From Deltaproteobacteria bacterium (GTDB taxonomy: Bacteria > Desulfobacterota > Binatia > UBA9968), in the NCBI GenBank assembly GCA_016183075.1, contig JACPFH010000557.1:1-10033 (forward strand): a DNA stretch of 10,033 nt, in the 5' to 3' direction. Shown here piece by piece: positions 1 to 6,116 of this stretch. Below the pieces are notes generated by a model. That model saw only the letters and a list, made by a program, of their open reading frames with translations. It searched no databases and was not told the DNA's origin. Numbering within the stretch: the first letter of the stretch is position 1; the number at the start of each line of letters is the position of its first letter. The translations under genes were made by a program, and so were the position numbers.

Positions 1-704
1 ACTTTATCGGCAACGTCTTTGGGAACCGCCACCGCGTAGAGCTGCCTGGCTCTGGTTGCCTCGAGCACAGGCGCGACCATGGGAAGATAAAGCAATGCGT
101 CGGCTCTACCCTCTACGAGGCCTCGCGCGGCCTCTCCGACATTGGGAAACGTGACCACTTCCACCTGTCCGGTCAGGCCCGCAGATGAAAGAAGCGCCGG
201 GACCCCTCGCTCATACAGGCTTTGGCCTACGATCCTGCCGTAGAGGCGTTTTCCTTTCAGGTCGTAAACGGTCTTGATGTTGGGGTCGTTGGTCATCAGG
301 GCCCACGGGACGATATGGCCATCGGCGAAACTTAGGATCGGTTGCGGCCCCATCTTTTGGTAGCCGGCGAGCCCGTAATAGGCGTCGTTCATGTCCGGGT
401 AGGCGCAGTGAATGCCAAAGTCCACTTCCTGCCTAGCCATCAGCGGAACCCAGCGGGTCGCAGCGCCACTGGGCTCGATGGCCACTTTGAGGTTCAGATA
501 TTTTTTTAGGACATTGGCGAAGGCCCCTCCCACGATATAGCTTGTGGTGCCTTCGGCTGCCGTTGCGAAGGAAACGACAGGCGGGAGTTTGGGGGGCGGA
601 CTCGAGGCCGCCAATACCGACGGGGTTGGGTTATGAAAGCTCGCAGTGGCGAGCAGAGCGGCTAGCGCGACTACCAGCGACGTGTAAGGTTGGTACTTCT
701 TCAT
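1..704 (-). CDS. TAXI-family TRAP transporter solute-binding protein, C-terminus outside window
   Basis: Likely periplasmic substrate-binding receptor of a TRAP-type uptake system (TAXI family, relatives of NMT1-like binding proteins). The 234 visible codons begin with a signal peptide: a KK pair near the N-terminus, the hydrophobic stretch SLVVALAALLATA (residues 9-21), then an Ala-rich likely cleavage zone around residue 31. The mature part opens with VSFATAAEGTTSYIVGGAFA, the TAXI pattern of a beta strand followed by a Gly/Ser/Tyr binding loop, then an EPSGAATR segment and VDFGIHCAY, matching the family's 'STGG' and 'ADLGF' regions. The ATG at 704 is preceded by a strong Shine-Dalgarno sequence (GAAGGAGG) with a 6-nt gap. 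The gene begins 29 nt after the aminotransferase stop and is probably cotranscribed with it. No permease subunit is visible; one could lie beyond position 1. The ligand cannot be told from sequence. The family call is confident, the transport partner is not. Confidence 0.85.
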   Translation of the reverse strand, partial: MKKYQPYTSLVVALAALLATASFHNPTPSVLAASSPPPKLPPVVSFATAAEGTTSYIVGGAFANVLKKYLNLKVAIEPSGAATRWVPLMARQEVDFGIHCAYPDMNDAYYGLAGYQKMGPQPILSFADGHIVPWALMTNDPNIKTVYDLKGKRLYGRIVGQSLYERGVPALLSSAGLTGQVEVVTFPNVGEAARGLVEGRADALLYLPMVAPVLEATRARQLYAVAVPKDVADK

Positions 705-733
705 CTTTGCCTCCTTCGAGTGAAAATTAAACG

Positions 734-1927
734 TCAGCCGAGTTTTTTGATGGCGGTCTCGATCCGTTGGCAGCCCTTTTCGACGTCCTCCAGGGAAGCG
801 GCATAGCTAAACCGGATATTTTCCTTGGACCCGAAATCCTCCCCGGGGACGCCGGCCACACGGGCTTCCTCCAGGAGATAATCAGCGAAGTCGCATGCCG
901 ATGCAAGCTTTTTCCCGTTCGCTTTTTTTCCAAGCAGGCGCAATATGTTGGGGAACACGTAGAACGCCCCTTGAGGGTTGAAGCATGTCAAGCCGGGAAT
1001 CGAGCCGAGCCGCTCGACGATCACATCTCTCCGTCTTTGAAACTCGGCGACCATCGTCTCGACTTCATCCTGGGGACCCCGGATGGCTTCCAGCGCTGCC
1101 GCCTGCGCGATGGAGGTCGGGTTGGAAGTGCTCTGGCTCTGGATTTTCCCCGCGGCGGAGATCAAGGGCGCCGGCCCCAGAGCATAGCCGATGCGCCAGC
1201 CCGTCATCGCGTAGGTTTTGGACACGCCGTTAAAAATCACCGTCCGGTCGCGGAGCTTCGGATTCACGGTGAGGAGATTTTCGAATCGAAACCCGTCGTA
1301 AATGATTTTTTCGTAGATATCGTCGGAGAAAATCAAACAGTCATGCCCCTCCAGCACGCTCCCGAGAGCTTTAAGGTCAGCTCCGCTGTACGCCGCCCCG
1401 GTCGGGTTGCACGGGCTGTTCAGGACAAAGGCGCGCACGCGGGGCGTCAGAGCCTTGTGGAGCTCCTGCGGAGTGATTCTGAATCCTGTCTCTTCCGTGG
1501 TCGGGAGAATTTTCGGCACACCTCCCGCGAGGTAGGCCATGTCCGAATAACTGACCCAGTAGGGGGCCGGAATGAGGATTTCGTCGCCGGGATCTAGCAT
1601 GGCCTGGAAGACATTGTAGAGGGCATGCTTGGCGCCGCAGCTCACCAGGACATCGTCCTTGTCGTAGTGGACATTGTATTCACGGCGGTACTTCTCTGCG
1701 ATGGCCTCGCGCAAGGGCTCGATGCCGCGGACCTCGGTGTACTTCGTCATGCCTTTTTTCAGGGCCCCGATAGCGGCTTGCTTGATCCGCTCCGGGGTGT
1801 CGAAGTCGGGCTCGCCGGCCGAGAAATTGATGAGGTCCACTCCCTGGGAGCGAAGCTTTTGTGCTTTGGCGGCGATCGCCAGGGTTACGGCGGGTTTTAT
1901 GAATTTTGTTCTTTCACTCAGCTTCAT
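734..1927 (-). CDS. aspC: Class I aspartate aminotransferase (PLP-dependent)
   Basis: Cytosolic PLP enzyme that moves the amino group between aspartate and 2-oxoglutarate. Close relatives of this Thermus-type (1-beta) group may also act on prephenate. The 397-residue length is normal. Visible motifs: FSAGEPDFDTP (35-45), the SPCNPTG substrate/PLP loop (171-177), SDDIYE with the PLP-contacting Asp202 and Tyr205, and GVSKTYAMTGWRIG (234-247), where Lys237 is the Schiff-base lysine. The C-terminal IRFSYA segment carries the expected carboxylate-binding arginine. The ATG at 1927 matches the family N-terminus (MKLSERTKFIKPA), although the Shine-Dalgarno upstream is weak. It lies 20 nt after coaD and 29 nt before the TAXI gene, consistent with one transcript. 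The exact substrate range is an inference; the fold and PLP chemistry are secure. Confidence 0.95.
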   Translation of the reverse strand: MKLSERTKFIKPAVTLAIAAKAQKLRSQGVDLINFSAGEPDFDTPERIKQAAIGALKKGMTKYTEVRGIEPLREAIAEKYRREYNVHYDKDDVLVSCGAKHALYNVFQAMLDPGDEILIPAPYWVSYSDMAYLAGGVPKILPTTEETGFRITPQELHKALTPRVRAFVLNSPCNPTGAAYSGADLKALGSVLEGHDCLIFSDDIYEKIIYDGFRFENLLTVNPKLRDRTVIFNGVSKTYAMTGWRIGYALGPAPLISAAGKIQSQSTSNPTSIAQAAALEAIRGPQDEVETMVAEFQRRRDVIVERLGSIPGLTCFNPQGAFYVFPNILRLLGKKANGKKLASACDFADYLLEEARVAGVPGEDFGSKENIRFSYAASLEDVEKGCQRIETAIKKLG

Positions 1928-1947
1928 AGAGGTTTCAGCTTGCCCCT

Positions 1948-2442
1948 TTAACGCTTGAATTTCTGTTTGAGTTTTCTCAAAACGATTTTCGGCACGAACG
2001 CGGAGACATCACCCCCGAGGCTCACGACTTCCTTGACCAACCTGGAGCTGATGTAGAAATAAGATTCACCGGTCATCATGAACAGCGTTTCGATGTTGGG
2101 TTTGAGCTCGCGGTTCATCATCGCCATTTGGAATTCGTACTCGAAGTCCGAGATCGCTCTGAGGCCCCGAATGATCACCCGGGCTCCGACGCGCTCGGCA
2201 TAGTGCACCAGGAGCCCTTCGAAGCTATCCACTTGAACGCGCTTGCCCAAATCCTTGAAGACTTCCCGTATCATCTCGATGCGCTCCTCGGTGCTGAACA
2301 GGGAGCTGTCTTTGGCGGGGTTGATCGCGATGGCCACGATCGCCCGGTCGAAGACGCGCAGGGTGCGCTCGACCAGATCGATGTGGCCGTTGGTGATGGG
2401 ATCGAATGAGCCCGGATATACGGCGATATTGGTTCGCGCCAT
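1948..2442 (-). CDS. coaD: Phosphopantetheine adenylyltransferase
   Basis: Catalyses the fourth step of coenzyme A synthesis, transferring AMP from ATP to 4'-phosphopantetheine to give dephospho-CoA. The 164 residues match the usual length of about 160. Motifs: YPGSFDPITNGH (9-20), the nucleotidyltransferase loop with the catalytic (T/N)xGH histidine; RGLRAISDFEYE (92-103), the substrate-binding region; and ISSRLVKE (131-138), the ATP-binding ISSR-type motif. The ATG at 2442 follows the rsmD stop by only 4 nt. The purine-rich end of rsmD (GGGGAG) lies 12 nt upstream of this ATG, a long spacing for a ribosome site, so translational coupling to rsmD is likely. The rsmD-coaD pairing is common in bacteria and supports both calls. 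Confidence 0.97.
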   Translation of the reverse strand: MARTNIAVYPGSFDPITNGHIDLVERTLRVFDRAIVAIAINPAKDSSLFSTEERIEMIREVFKDLGKRVQVDSFEGLLVHYAERVGARVIIRGLRAISDFEYEFQMAMMNRELKPNIETLFMMTGESYFYISSRLVKEVVSLGGDVSAFVPKIVLRKLKQKFKR

Positions 2443-2446
2443 TTTT

Positions 2447-3028
2447 TTAGATCTCCCCGTCTGTGGAAGCTTCCTCTCGGCTCAAGCCGAAAAATGAGAG
2501 CACCGTCGCGCCGTAACGGCGCTGGTCCCGAAGCTTGAGCGGACCGTATTCCGCTTCGACTTTCTCTCTCATGCTATGCTCAGTGACCACGGTCCCCGAC
2601 TCCTTCACGATGCCGGCGTTGGCGATTGCCCTGAGGGTAGACTCGACGAGACCTTTATCATAAGGCGGATCCAAGAAAACCAGATCAAAGGTTTCTCCTC
2701 GCCGGGACAGCAGGCGGACGGCTCTGGTGACCGGAGCCTGCCATATCCTCGCCTGATTTAGGAGGTCAAGTGATTGCAGATTTTCCCGCGCCGTTTTTCT
2801 CGCCTGCCGGGCAAAGTCGATGAGCAAAGCCTCGCTTGCCCCGCGGCTCAGGGCTTCCGCGGAAAGGTTCCCTGTTCCGGCGAACAAATCCAAAACCTTA
2901 TACCCCGACAGGCTTTTGGGAAGAATGTTGAAGAGCGCCTCCTTTACCCGGTCGGCGGTGGGACGAAGGGCGCGTCCTTTAGGGACTTTGATCCGTCGCC
3001 CTTTGGCATGGCCGCTAATCACGCGCAT
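2447..3028 (-). CDS. rsmD: 16S rRNA (guanine966-N2)-methyltransferase
   Basis: SAM-dependent methyltransferase that modifies G966 (E. coli numbering) of 16S rRNA in the small ribosomal subunit. With the ATG at 3028 the protein has 193 residues, close to the roughly 190-200 typical of the family. Motifs: the N-terminal MRVISGHAKGRRI signature, LRPTADRVKEALFNIL (21-36), the SAM-binding motif I DLFAGTGNLSAEALSRGA (47-64), and the catalytic DPPY tetrad (120-123) that holds the target base. An in-frame TTG at 3043 would add five residues (LKVYM...), but it lies inside a repeat unit and lacks a ribosome site, whereas the family normally begins with MRVISG. I therefore choose 3028, preceded by a weak CTGAAAG. 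First gene of the rsmD-coaD-aminotransferase-TAXI run. Confidence 0.95.
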   Translation of the reverse strand: MRVISGHAKGRRIKVPKGRALRPTADRVKEALFNILPKSLSGYKVLDLFAGTGNLSAEALSRGASEALLIDFARQARKTARENLQSLDLLNQARIWQAPVTRAVRLLSRRGETFDLVFLDPPYDKGLVESTLRAIANAGIVKESGTVVTEHSMREKVEAEYGPLKLRDQRRYGATVLSFFGLSREEASTDGEI

Positions 3029-3036
3029 GTAAACTT

Positions 3037-3102
3037 TCAGCAATCAGTTATCGGCCGTCAGCCACACTATTTCTTGGCTGAAAGCTGAAGGCTGACGGCT
3101 AT
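3037..3102. repeat. Opposed arrays of degenerate 7-nt TGA units with hairpin potential
   Basis: Read on the minus strand from 3064 down to 3037 there are four consecutive heptads: TGGCTGA, CGGCCGA, TAACTGA and TTGCTGA. Read on the plus strand from 3075 to 3095 there are three: TGGCTGA, AAGCTGA and AGGCTGA, followed by CGGCTAT. The two arrays face in opposite directions, giving an exact 10-bp inverted repeat (GCCGTCAGCC at 3054-3063 and GGCTGACGGC at 3090-3099) around a 26-nt centre. The element fills the gap between the MDR stop codon, which it overlaps, and rsmD. No T-tract follows, so it is not a standard intrinsic terminator. Degenerate heptad arrays of this kind are seen in other bacterial genomes; their role is unclear. 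Confidence 0.75.
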
Positions 3103-4136
3103 TCTCCCACCTGTAGCACGATCTTGCCAAACTGTTTCCCTTCCTCCAGCCGGCGGTGGGCGTCAGCCACTTCCTTGAGCGGGAAGAGATGATCGATAAT
3201 AGGCCTCAACTGAGACGTTCGCATGAAGTTCAGGATCTGGCGGAATTCTTCCCGGCTCCCGAGAGTTGAACCAAAAATTTTGAGATGGTTCCAAAAGATG
3301 CGCGGAATATCGGTCGAAGGATGCTCCCCGGCGGTCGCGCCGCACGTTACCAATCGCCCCCCCTTCGCCAGCGCCCCAAGGCTTTTCGACCAGCTCTCTC
3401 CTCCCACGGAGTCCACCACGATCTCCACGCCCCGCTTTCCCGTCAATGCTCTAACCTCTTTAGCAAAATCGCTCTTTACATAGTTGATGCCGTGGTCGGC
3501 TCCCCAGTTTTTTGCCATCGTCAATTTCTCGTCGCTGCTTGAAGTGACAATGACGTGCGCGCCCATGTGTTTGGCTACCTGGAGCGCCGCGCTGGCCACG
3601 CCTCCGCCAACCCCTAGAACCAGCACATGCTCGCCCGGCTTAATCTGAGCGTTGGTCACCAGCATCCTCCAGACCGTGAGAAAGACCAGCGGGAAGCTTG
3701 CGGCCTCCTCAAACGACAGCCCCGGGGGGATCGGGAAGCAATTTTTTGCCGGCAGCTTCACATACTCGGCATAAGTTCCCTCCAGCCGCTCTCCCAGGGC
3801 GCGGAGGTGAAGGCACATGAAATCCCTGTCCGTCAGGCAAAACTCGCATCGGCTACAGCCGGTTGGCGGGTAAAGACAGACCGCGTCGCCCCGCTTCACG
3901 TTTCTCGCTTGCTCGCCCACCTCGATGACAATGCCGGCTCCATCGGCTCCCAGTATGCGCGGGAGGGATATCTCAATGCCCGGTAGACCGCGACGGTTCC
4001 AAATGTCGATATGGTTAAGAGCGGCCGCCTTGAGTTGAACGATTACGTCCGTCGGGTCGGTTAGCTTGGGTTCCCCGACTTCCTCGTAGCGGAGCTTATC
4101 GGCCGCGCCGTGCTCGTGGATCCGAACCGCCTTCAA
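3099..4136 (-). CDS. Zinc-binding MDR-superfamily oxidoreductase (quinone oxidoreductase/alcohol dehydrogenase-like)
   Basis: Medium-chain dehydrogenase/reductase, 345 residues, presumably cytosolic and NAD(P)H-dependent. An N-terminal GroES-like domain includes the structural-zinc cysteines Cys94, Cys97, Cys100 and Cys108 (CxxCxxCx7C). A Rossmann domain follows, with VLVLGVGGGVASAALQVAK (171-189). The usual catalytic-zinc ligands appear replaced: Asn41 in ALNHIDIW stands where alcohol dehydrogenases have Cys, and GADGAG (63-68) stands where they have GHE. It probably therefore keeps only the structural zinc, as in a known subfamily of COG0604-type enzymes. The start is TTG at 4136, chosen because AGGAGG lies 5 nt upstream and KAVRIHEHG is the conserved N-terminus. 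The substrate is unknown. The gene is probably transcribed on its own or with rsmD; a repeat element separates the two. Confidence 0.9.
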   Translation of the reverse strand: MKAVRIHEHGAADKLRYEEVGEPKLTDPTDVIVQLKAAALNHIDIWNRRGLPGIEISLPRILGADGAGIVIEVGEQARNVKRGDAVCLYPPTGCSRCEFCLTDRDFMCLHLRALGERLEGTYAEYVKLPAKNCFPIPPGLSFEEAASFPLVFLTVWRMLVTNAQIKPGEHVLVLGVGGGVASAALQVAKHMGAHVIVTSSSDEKLTMAKNWGADHGINYVKSDFAKEVRALTGKRGVEIVVDSVGGESWSKSLGALAKGGRLVTCGATAGEHPSTDIPRIFWNHLKIFGSTLGSREEFRQILNFMRTSQLRPIIDHLFPLKEVADAHRRLEEGKQFGKIVLQVGE

Positions 4137-4141
4137 CGATT

Positions 4142-4147
4142 CCTCCT
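4142..4147 (-). promoter_or_regulatory. Shine-Dalgarno AGGAGG that fixes a TTG start
   Basis: AGGAGG on the minus strand ends 5 nt before the TTG at 4136. It is a near-perfect anti-16S match. Since no ATG or GTG gives the conserved N-terminus, it supports TTG initiation for the MDR gene. Confidence 0.8.
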
Positions 4148-4160
4148 GAAGATTTTCTTC

Positions 4161-4189
4161 TCGTTAGCAGGATATGTCGGGAGAGTCAA
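4161..4189 (-). promoter_or_regulatory. Possible sigma70-type promoter for the MDR gene
   Basis: TTGACT (4184-4189, minus strand) matches five of six -35 bases and sits next to an A/T-rich stretch (AAAAATTAATT) that could act as an UP element. A 17-nt spacer leads to TAACGA (4161-4166), a poor -10 box. The -35 and the spacing are good and the -10 is weak, so this is tentative. Confidence 0.25.
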
Positions 4190-4202
4190 TTAATTTTTGT
4201 GT

Positions 4203-4237
4203 AGGGTGAGGAGTGGGTAGCGAGCCGTGAGCAGTGA
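4203..4237 (+). repeat. Five degenerate 7-nt units, GNNGTGA type
   Basis: Five consecutive heptads can be read on the plus strand: AGGGTGA, GGAGTGG, GTAGCGA, GCCGTGA and GCAGTGA. Most end in (T/C)GA and four of the five begin with G. The array lies between the Fe-S carrier stop (4246) and the MDR promoter region. It has the same period and a similar TGA ending as the element at 3037-3102 on the other side of the MDR gene, but a different consensus. Function unknown. Confidence 0.55.
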
Positions 4238-4245
4238 AAGATATT

Positions 4246-4626
4246 TTATGCGGAGAACGATGTCCCGCAACCGCAGGTGCTTTTCACATTGGGGTTGTTG
4301 AATTTGAATCCGGCGCCGTGGAGACCGCTTGCATAGTCGATGACCGTGCCCTTGAGATACTTGGCGCTTGAAGGGTCGAGATAGACCTTGACTCCGTCCA
4401 TCTCCAGAACGATGTCGCCCGGCTTTTCCTGATCTTCGAAATCCAAGTGATACGAGAACCCCGAGCAACCGCTACTCACCACCGCAACTCGAAGCCCGTG
4501 TCCTTCGAGGTTTTCGCGTTCCAGGATGGTCTTGACCTGCTGGACGGCCGCTTCCGAGAGTCTCACCATGGGCTCGCCAGTTTCCCGAGCCTTATTATCA
4601 TCGGCGGAAGCCGTCTGGATCGTCAT
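4246..4626 (-). CDS. erpA: A-type iron-sulfur carrier (HesB/IscA/ErpA family)
   Basis: Small scaffold/carrier that takes Fe-S clusters from the assembly machinery to apo-enzymes in the cytosol. With the ATG at 4626 it has 126 residues. The core VRLSEAAVQQVK...VVSSGCSGFSY and the C-terminal STCGCG give the three conserved cluster-binding cysteines Cys54, Cys118 and Cys120. About 20 N-terminal residues (TASADDNKARETGEP) precede the usual family start and look disordered. I choose 4626 because GGGAGG (4635-4640) lies 8 nt upstream; the in-frame ATG at 4647 has no ribosome site, and the ATG at 4569 at the family's usual start lacks one too. No isc or suf genes adjoin it. ErpA and IscA cannot be separated securely by sequence alone, so the symbol is tentative. 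Confidence 0.9.
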   Translation of the reverse strand: MTIQTASADDNKARETGEPMVRLSEAAVQQVKTILERENLEGHGLRVAVVSSGCSGFSYHLDFEDQEKPGDIVLEMDGVKVYLDPSSAKYLKGTVIDYASGLHGAGFKFNNPNVKSTCGCGTSFSA

Positions 4627-4657
4627 TTGCGCATCCTCCCTGACCATAACAATCTAA

Positions 4658-4686
4658 ACTTTATCCTCAAAGCACTCCGAAATCAA
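4658..4686 (-). promoter_or_regulatory. Probable sigma70-type promoter of the Fe-S carrier gene
   Basis: On the minus strand, TTGATT (4681-4686) is followed by a 17-nt spacer and TAAAGT (4658-4663), each matching four of six consensus bases. A start about 7 nt downstream would leave a leader of roughly 25 nt holding the GGGAGG ribosome site. Confidence 0.35.
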
Positions 4687-4739
4687 GCCGGCTACGGTTA
4701 GATTCTTAGATGGCTTGACAGGTGTGTGGGGATGGTATC

Positions 4740-4773
4740 GCGGGCTCAGACTGGATCATCCATAAGAGCCCGC
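4740..4773. repeat. Nested inverted repeat (34 bp)
   Basis: An exact 8-bp inverted repeat, GCGGGCTC (4740-4747) and GAGCCCGC (4766-4773), encloses a second one, TGGAT-C-ATCCA (4752-4762). No T-run follows on either strand, so it is not an obvious intrinsic terminator. It lies between the REP-like cluster and the Fe-S carrier promoter. Confidence 0.5.
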
Positions 4774-4812
4774 TCCCGTGGATGGAAAACGCTCGAACAT
4801 GTCAAGGTATCG

Positions 4813-4940
4813 TCCGTTCGCCCCTTCTTCGATAAACTCAGGACAGGCCCTTAGTCCTTCGATATGCAGGCCGTTCGTCCTGAGCTTTGTCGAAGGAAAC
4901 GGCCTGCTACTCAGGACAGGCCTGTCGAAGGGCGAACGGA
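4813..4940. repeat. Cluster of dispersed REP-like palindromic repeat ('PELVEG' type)
   Basis: Several copies and half-copies of a motif resembling CCTTCGACAAGCTCAGGACG in both orientations. An exact 11-bp inverted repeat bounds the cluster (TCCGTTCGCCC at 4813-4823, GGGCGAACGGA at 4930-4940). A 13-bp exact direct repeat CTCAGGACAGGCC occurs at 4837-4849 and 4910-4922. A 9-bp inverted repeat pairs 4867-4875 with 4898-4906, and an 8-bp one pairs TCCTTCGA (4855-4862) with TCGAAGGA (4890-4897). From general knowledge, this motif is abundant between genes in many proteobacterial and uncultured genomes, and is often mis-annotated as small proteins containing PELVEG-like peptides. Here it gives PEFIEE. 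It explains why this roughly 380-nt gap has no real gene. Confidence 0.8.
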
Positions 4941-5005
4941 GAGTCTTTCCGCAGCCGAGATCGAGTGGAACTTGAAGACCCCGCACTCCGGCAAGGCTCC
5001 AGGCG

Positions 5006-5914
5006 CTATTTGAAAGGTTCTTTCAAGACAACTTTCACGCCCGCGATTGTTCCTTTTACGGCCTTGCGCACCTGTCGCGCCGCTTGCGAGCTGATCTCTC
5101 CAGCCGCTTTCAATGCGCCGTTGGCCGCAGCGGAAGCCGCTTCCGTGGCATCCAAGCTGATATCTCTCGCTCCGGCTATCGCGCCTTGCACCGTGCCTTT
5201 CGCCGCTTTTCCGATATCCCCGCCAATCTCCGACGTTCCTTTGATGACATGAGTGCTGGTTACGCTTATCGTCTCCAATGCCCCTTTGCCGCTGGCCTTG
5301 GTTCCTTGTAAAACTCCCAGAACCACTCCTTTGGCACCCGAACCCACGTCACCGCCGACCTCAACGACTCCTTGAATGGCGGACCGTACCACGCCGGAAG
5401 AGGCTTCCATAAACGACGCACCGGTCTTGCCGGTACCGGACAGCACTTCGCTCGTTGATTTTAGGACGCCGTTTGCGGCCGCAGCGGTTGCCTCGGTCAC
5501 ATCCAGCCCGACTTCCTTTGCGCCGGTTATCGCTCCTTGCATGGCGCCTTTTGCTGCTTTTCCAATGTCCCCGGCCACCTCCGATGTCCCCTTGATTACG
5601 CTGCTGGCCGTTGCCGTGATGGCATCCGACGCTTCCACACTGGTCTCTTTGGTCCCCCGCAGGGTCCCGACCACCGCTCCCTTCGCGGCCGATCCCACGT
5701 CGCCGCCCATATCGACTGCTCCGCGAATCGCAGCGCGTCCCACGTCCGAAACGGCTTCAATCAATGACGTGCCTACCGCACCCGTCTCTTTAATAGTATG
5801 AGACAGCGTTCCGCTTACCGTATCAACGACCGCTTTGGACACGTCGCCTGTTCCTCTAATCGTCCCGACGAGTCCGTCTTTGACGGACTGAAAAATTCCT
5901 TTTCTCTGTTCCAT
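5006..5914 (-). CDS. Uncharacterised protein of 44-residue glycine-zipper repeats
   Basis: I do not recognise a named family. With the ATG at 5914 (MEQRKGIFQS) it has 302 residues and no cysteine. This start follows a purine-rich AAGGGAGAGG; in-frame starts further up to 6010 lack a ribosome site. It is rich in Ala, Gly, Val, Thr and Ser, with no signal peptide or clear membrane helix. An (I/V/L)-(R/K)-(G/S/A) landmark recurs at residues 19, 63, 107, 151, 180, 224 and 268: steps of 44, 44, 44, 29, 44, 44. GxxxGxxxG glycine zippers occur at 79-87, 123-131, 196-204 and 240-248. Residues 61-177 and 178-294 align without gaps over most of their length, an internal duplication. The tail is basic and ends KEPFK. 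A 44-residue period equals four 11-residue turns, as in LEA-like or apolipoprotein-like amphipathic helices, so a membrane-surface or stress-protective helix is possible. That is an inference only. Confidence 0.8.
   Translation of the reverse strand: MEQRKGIFQSVKDGLVGTIRGTGDVSKAVVDTVSGTLSHTIKETGAVGTSLIEAVSDVGRAAIRGAVDMGGDVGSAAKGAVVGTLRGTKETSVEASDAITATASSVIKGTSEVAGDIGKAAKGAMQGAITGAKEVGLDVTEATAAAANGVLKSTSEVLSGTGKTGASFMEASSGVVRSAIQGVVEVGGDVGSGAKGVVLGVLQGTKASGKGALETISVTSTHVIKGTSEIGGDIGKAAKGTVQGAIAGARDISLDATEAASAAANGALKAAGEISSQAARQVRKAVKGTIAGVKVVLKEPFK
5033..5734 (-). repeat. Two 351-bp coding tandem repeats (117 codons each)
   Basis: The segments 5384-5734 and 5033-5383 encode the two large repeats of the protein and are also similar as DNA. 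The block around 5521-5600 closely resembles the one around 5170-5250, 351 bp away, with most differences at third codon positions. Each contains smaller 132-bp units (44 codons). Third-position drift suggests an old duplication held by selection on the protein. Confidence 0.7.
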
Positions 5915-5949
5915 CGCCCTCTCCCTTCTCTTTCTTGTTTTAAAGAGAA

Positions 5950-5958
5950 ACTTTACCA
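5950..5958 (-). promoter_or_regulatory. Possible extended -10 element upstream of the repeat protein
   Basis: TGGTAAAGT on the minus strand has the TGn-TAnnnT form of an extended -10 box and would start RNA about 29 nt before the ATG at 5914. No good -35 lies at the right distance, as is allowed for extended -10 promoters. Tentative. Confidence 0.25.
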
Positions 5959-5987
5959 AATCTGAAGCATGACGAGGGTCAGGCTGA

Positions 5988-6023
5988 GCATCAACTTTGC
6001 ACATGGCCATGCGTCAACTTTGG
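5988..6023. promoter_or_regulatory. Direct repeats around a palindrome, possible operator
   Basis: GC(A/G)TCAACTTTG occurs twice at a 23-bp period (5988-5999 and 6011-6022). The perfect 10-bp palindrome CATGGCCATG (6002-6011) lies between the copies. It sits 75-110 bp upstream of the repeat-protein start, a plausible place for a regulator site, but no regulator is identified. Confidence 0.3.
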
Positions 6024-6089
6024 CATGTAGCCTTCGCTAGCGGAGGAGATCTGGGGCTCATGATCCGGCGTCTCCGTGATCGACAAGGT

Positions 6090-6112
6090 AAAAAAGGCCT
6101 GGCCCCGGCCTC
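6090..6112 (-). terminator. Intrinsic terminator of the AsmA-family gene
   Basis: On the minus strand, GAGGCC and GGCCTT form a short GC-rich stem (one G-U pair) around a 7-nt loop, followed directly by a run of T. It begins 5 nt after the AsmA stop codon at 6117-6119, the expected place. Confidence 0.65.
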
Positions 6113-6116
6113 GGGC

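Noticed and set aside
767..1597. Plus-strand open frame of 276 codons
   Set aside because: Lies wholly inside the aminotransferase gene, whose PLP motifs and length are convincing; the plus frame has no recognisable motif.
4756..4986. Small minus-strand open frame encoding a PEFIEE-containing peptide
   Set aside because: Produced by translating the REP-like repeat cluster; a known type of false gene.
5914..6010. Longer start at 6010 for the repeat protein
   Set aside because: No ribosome site; the extra 32 residues lack the repeat pattern, while the ATG at 5914 follows a purine-rich site.
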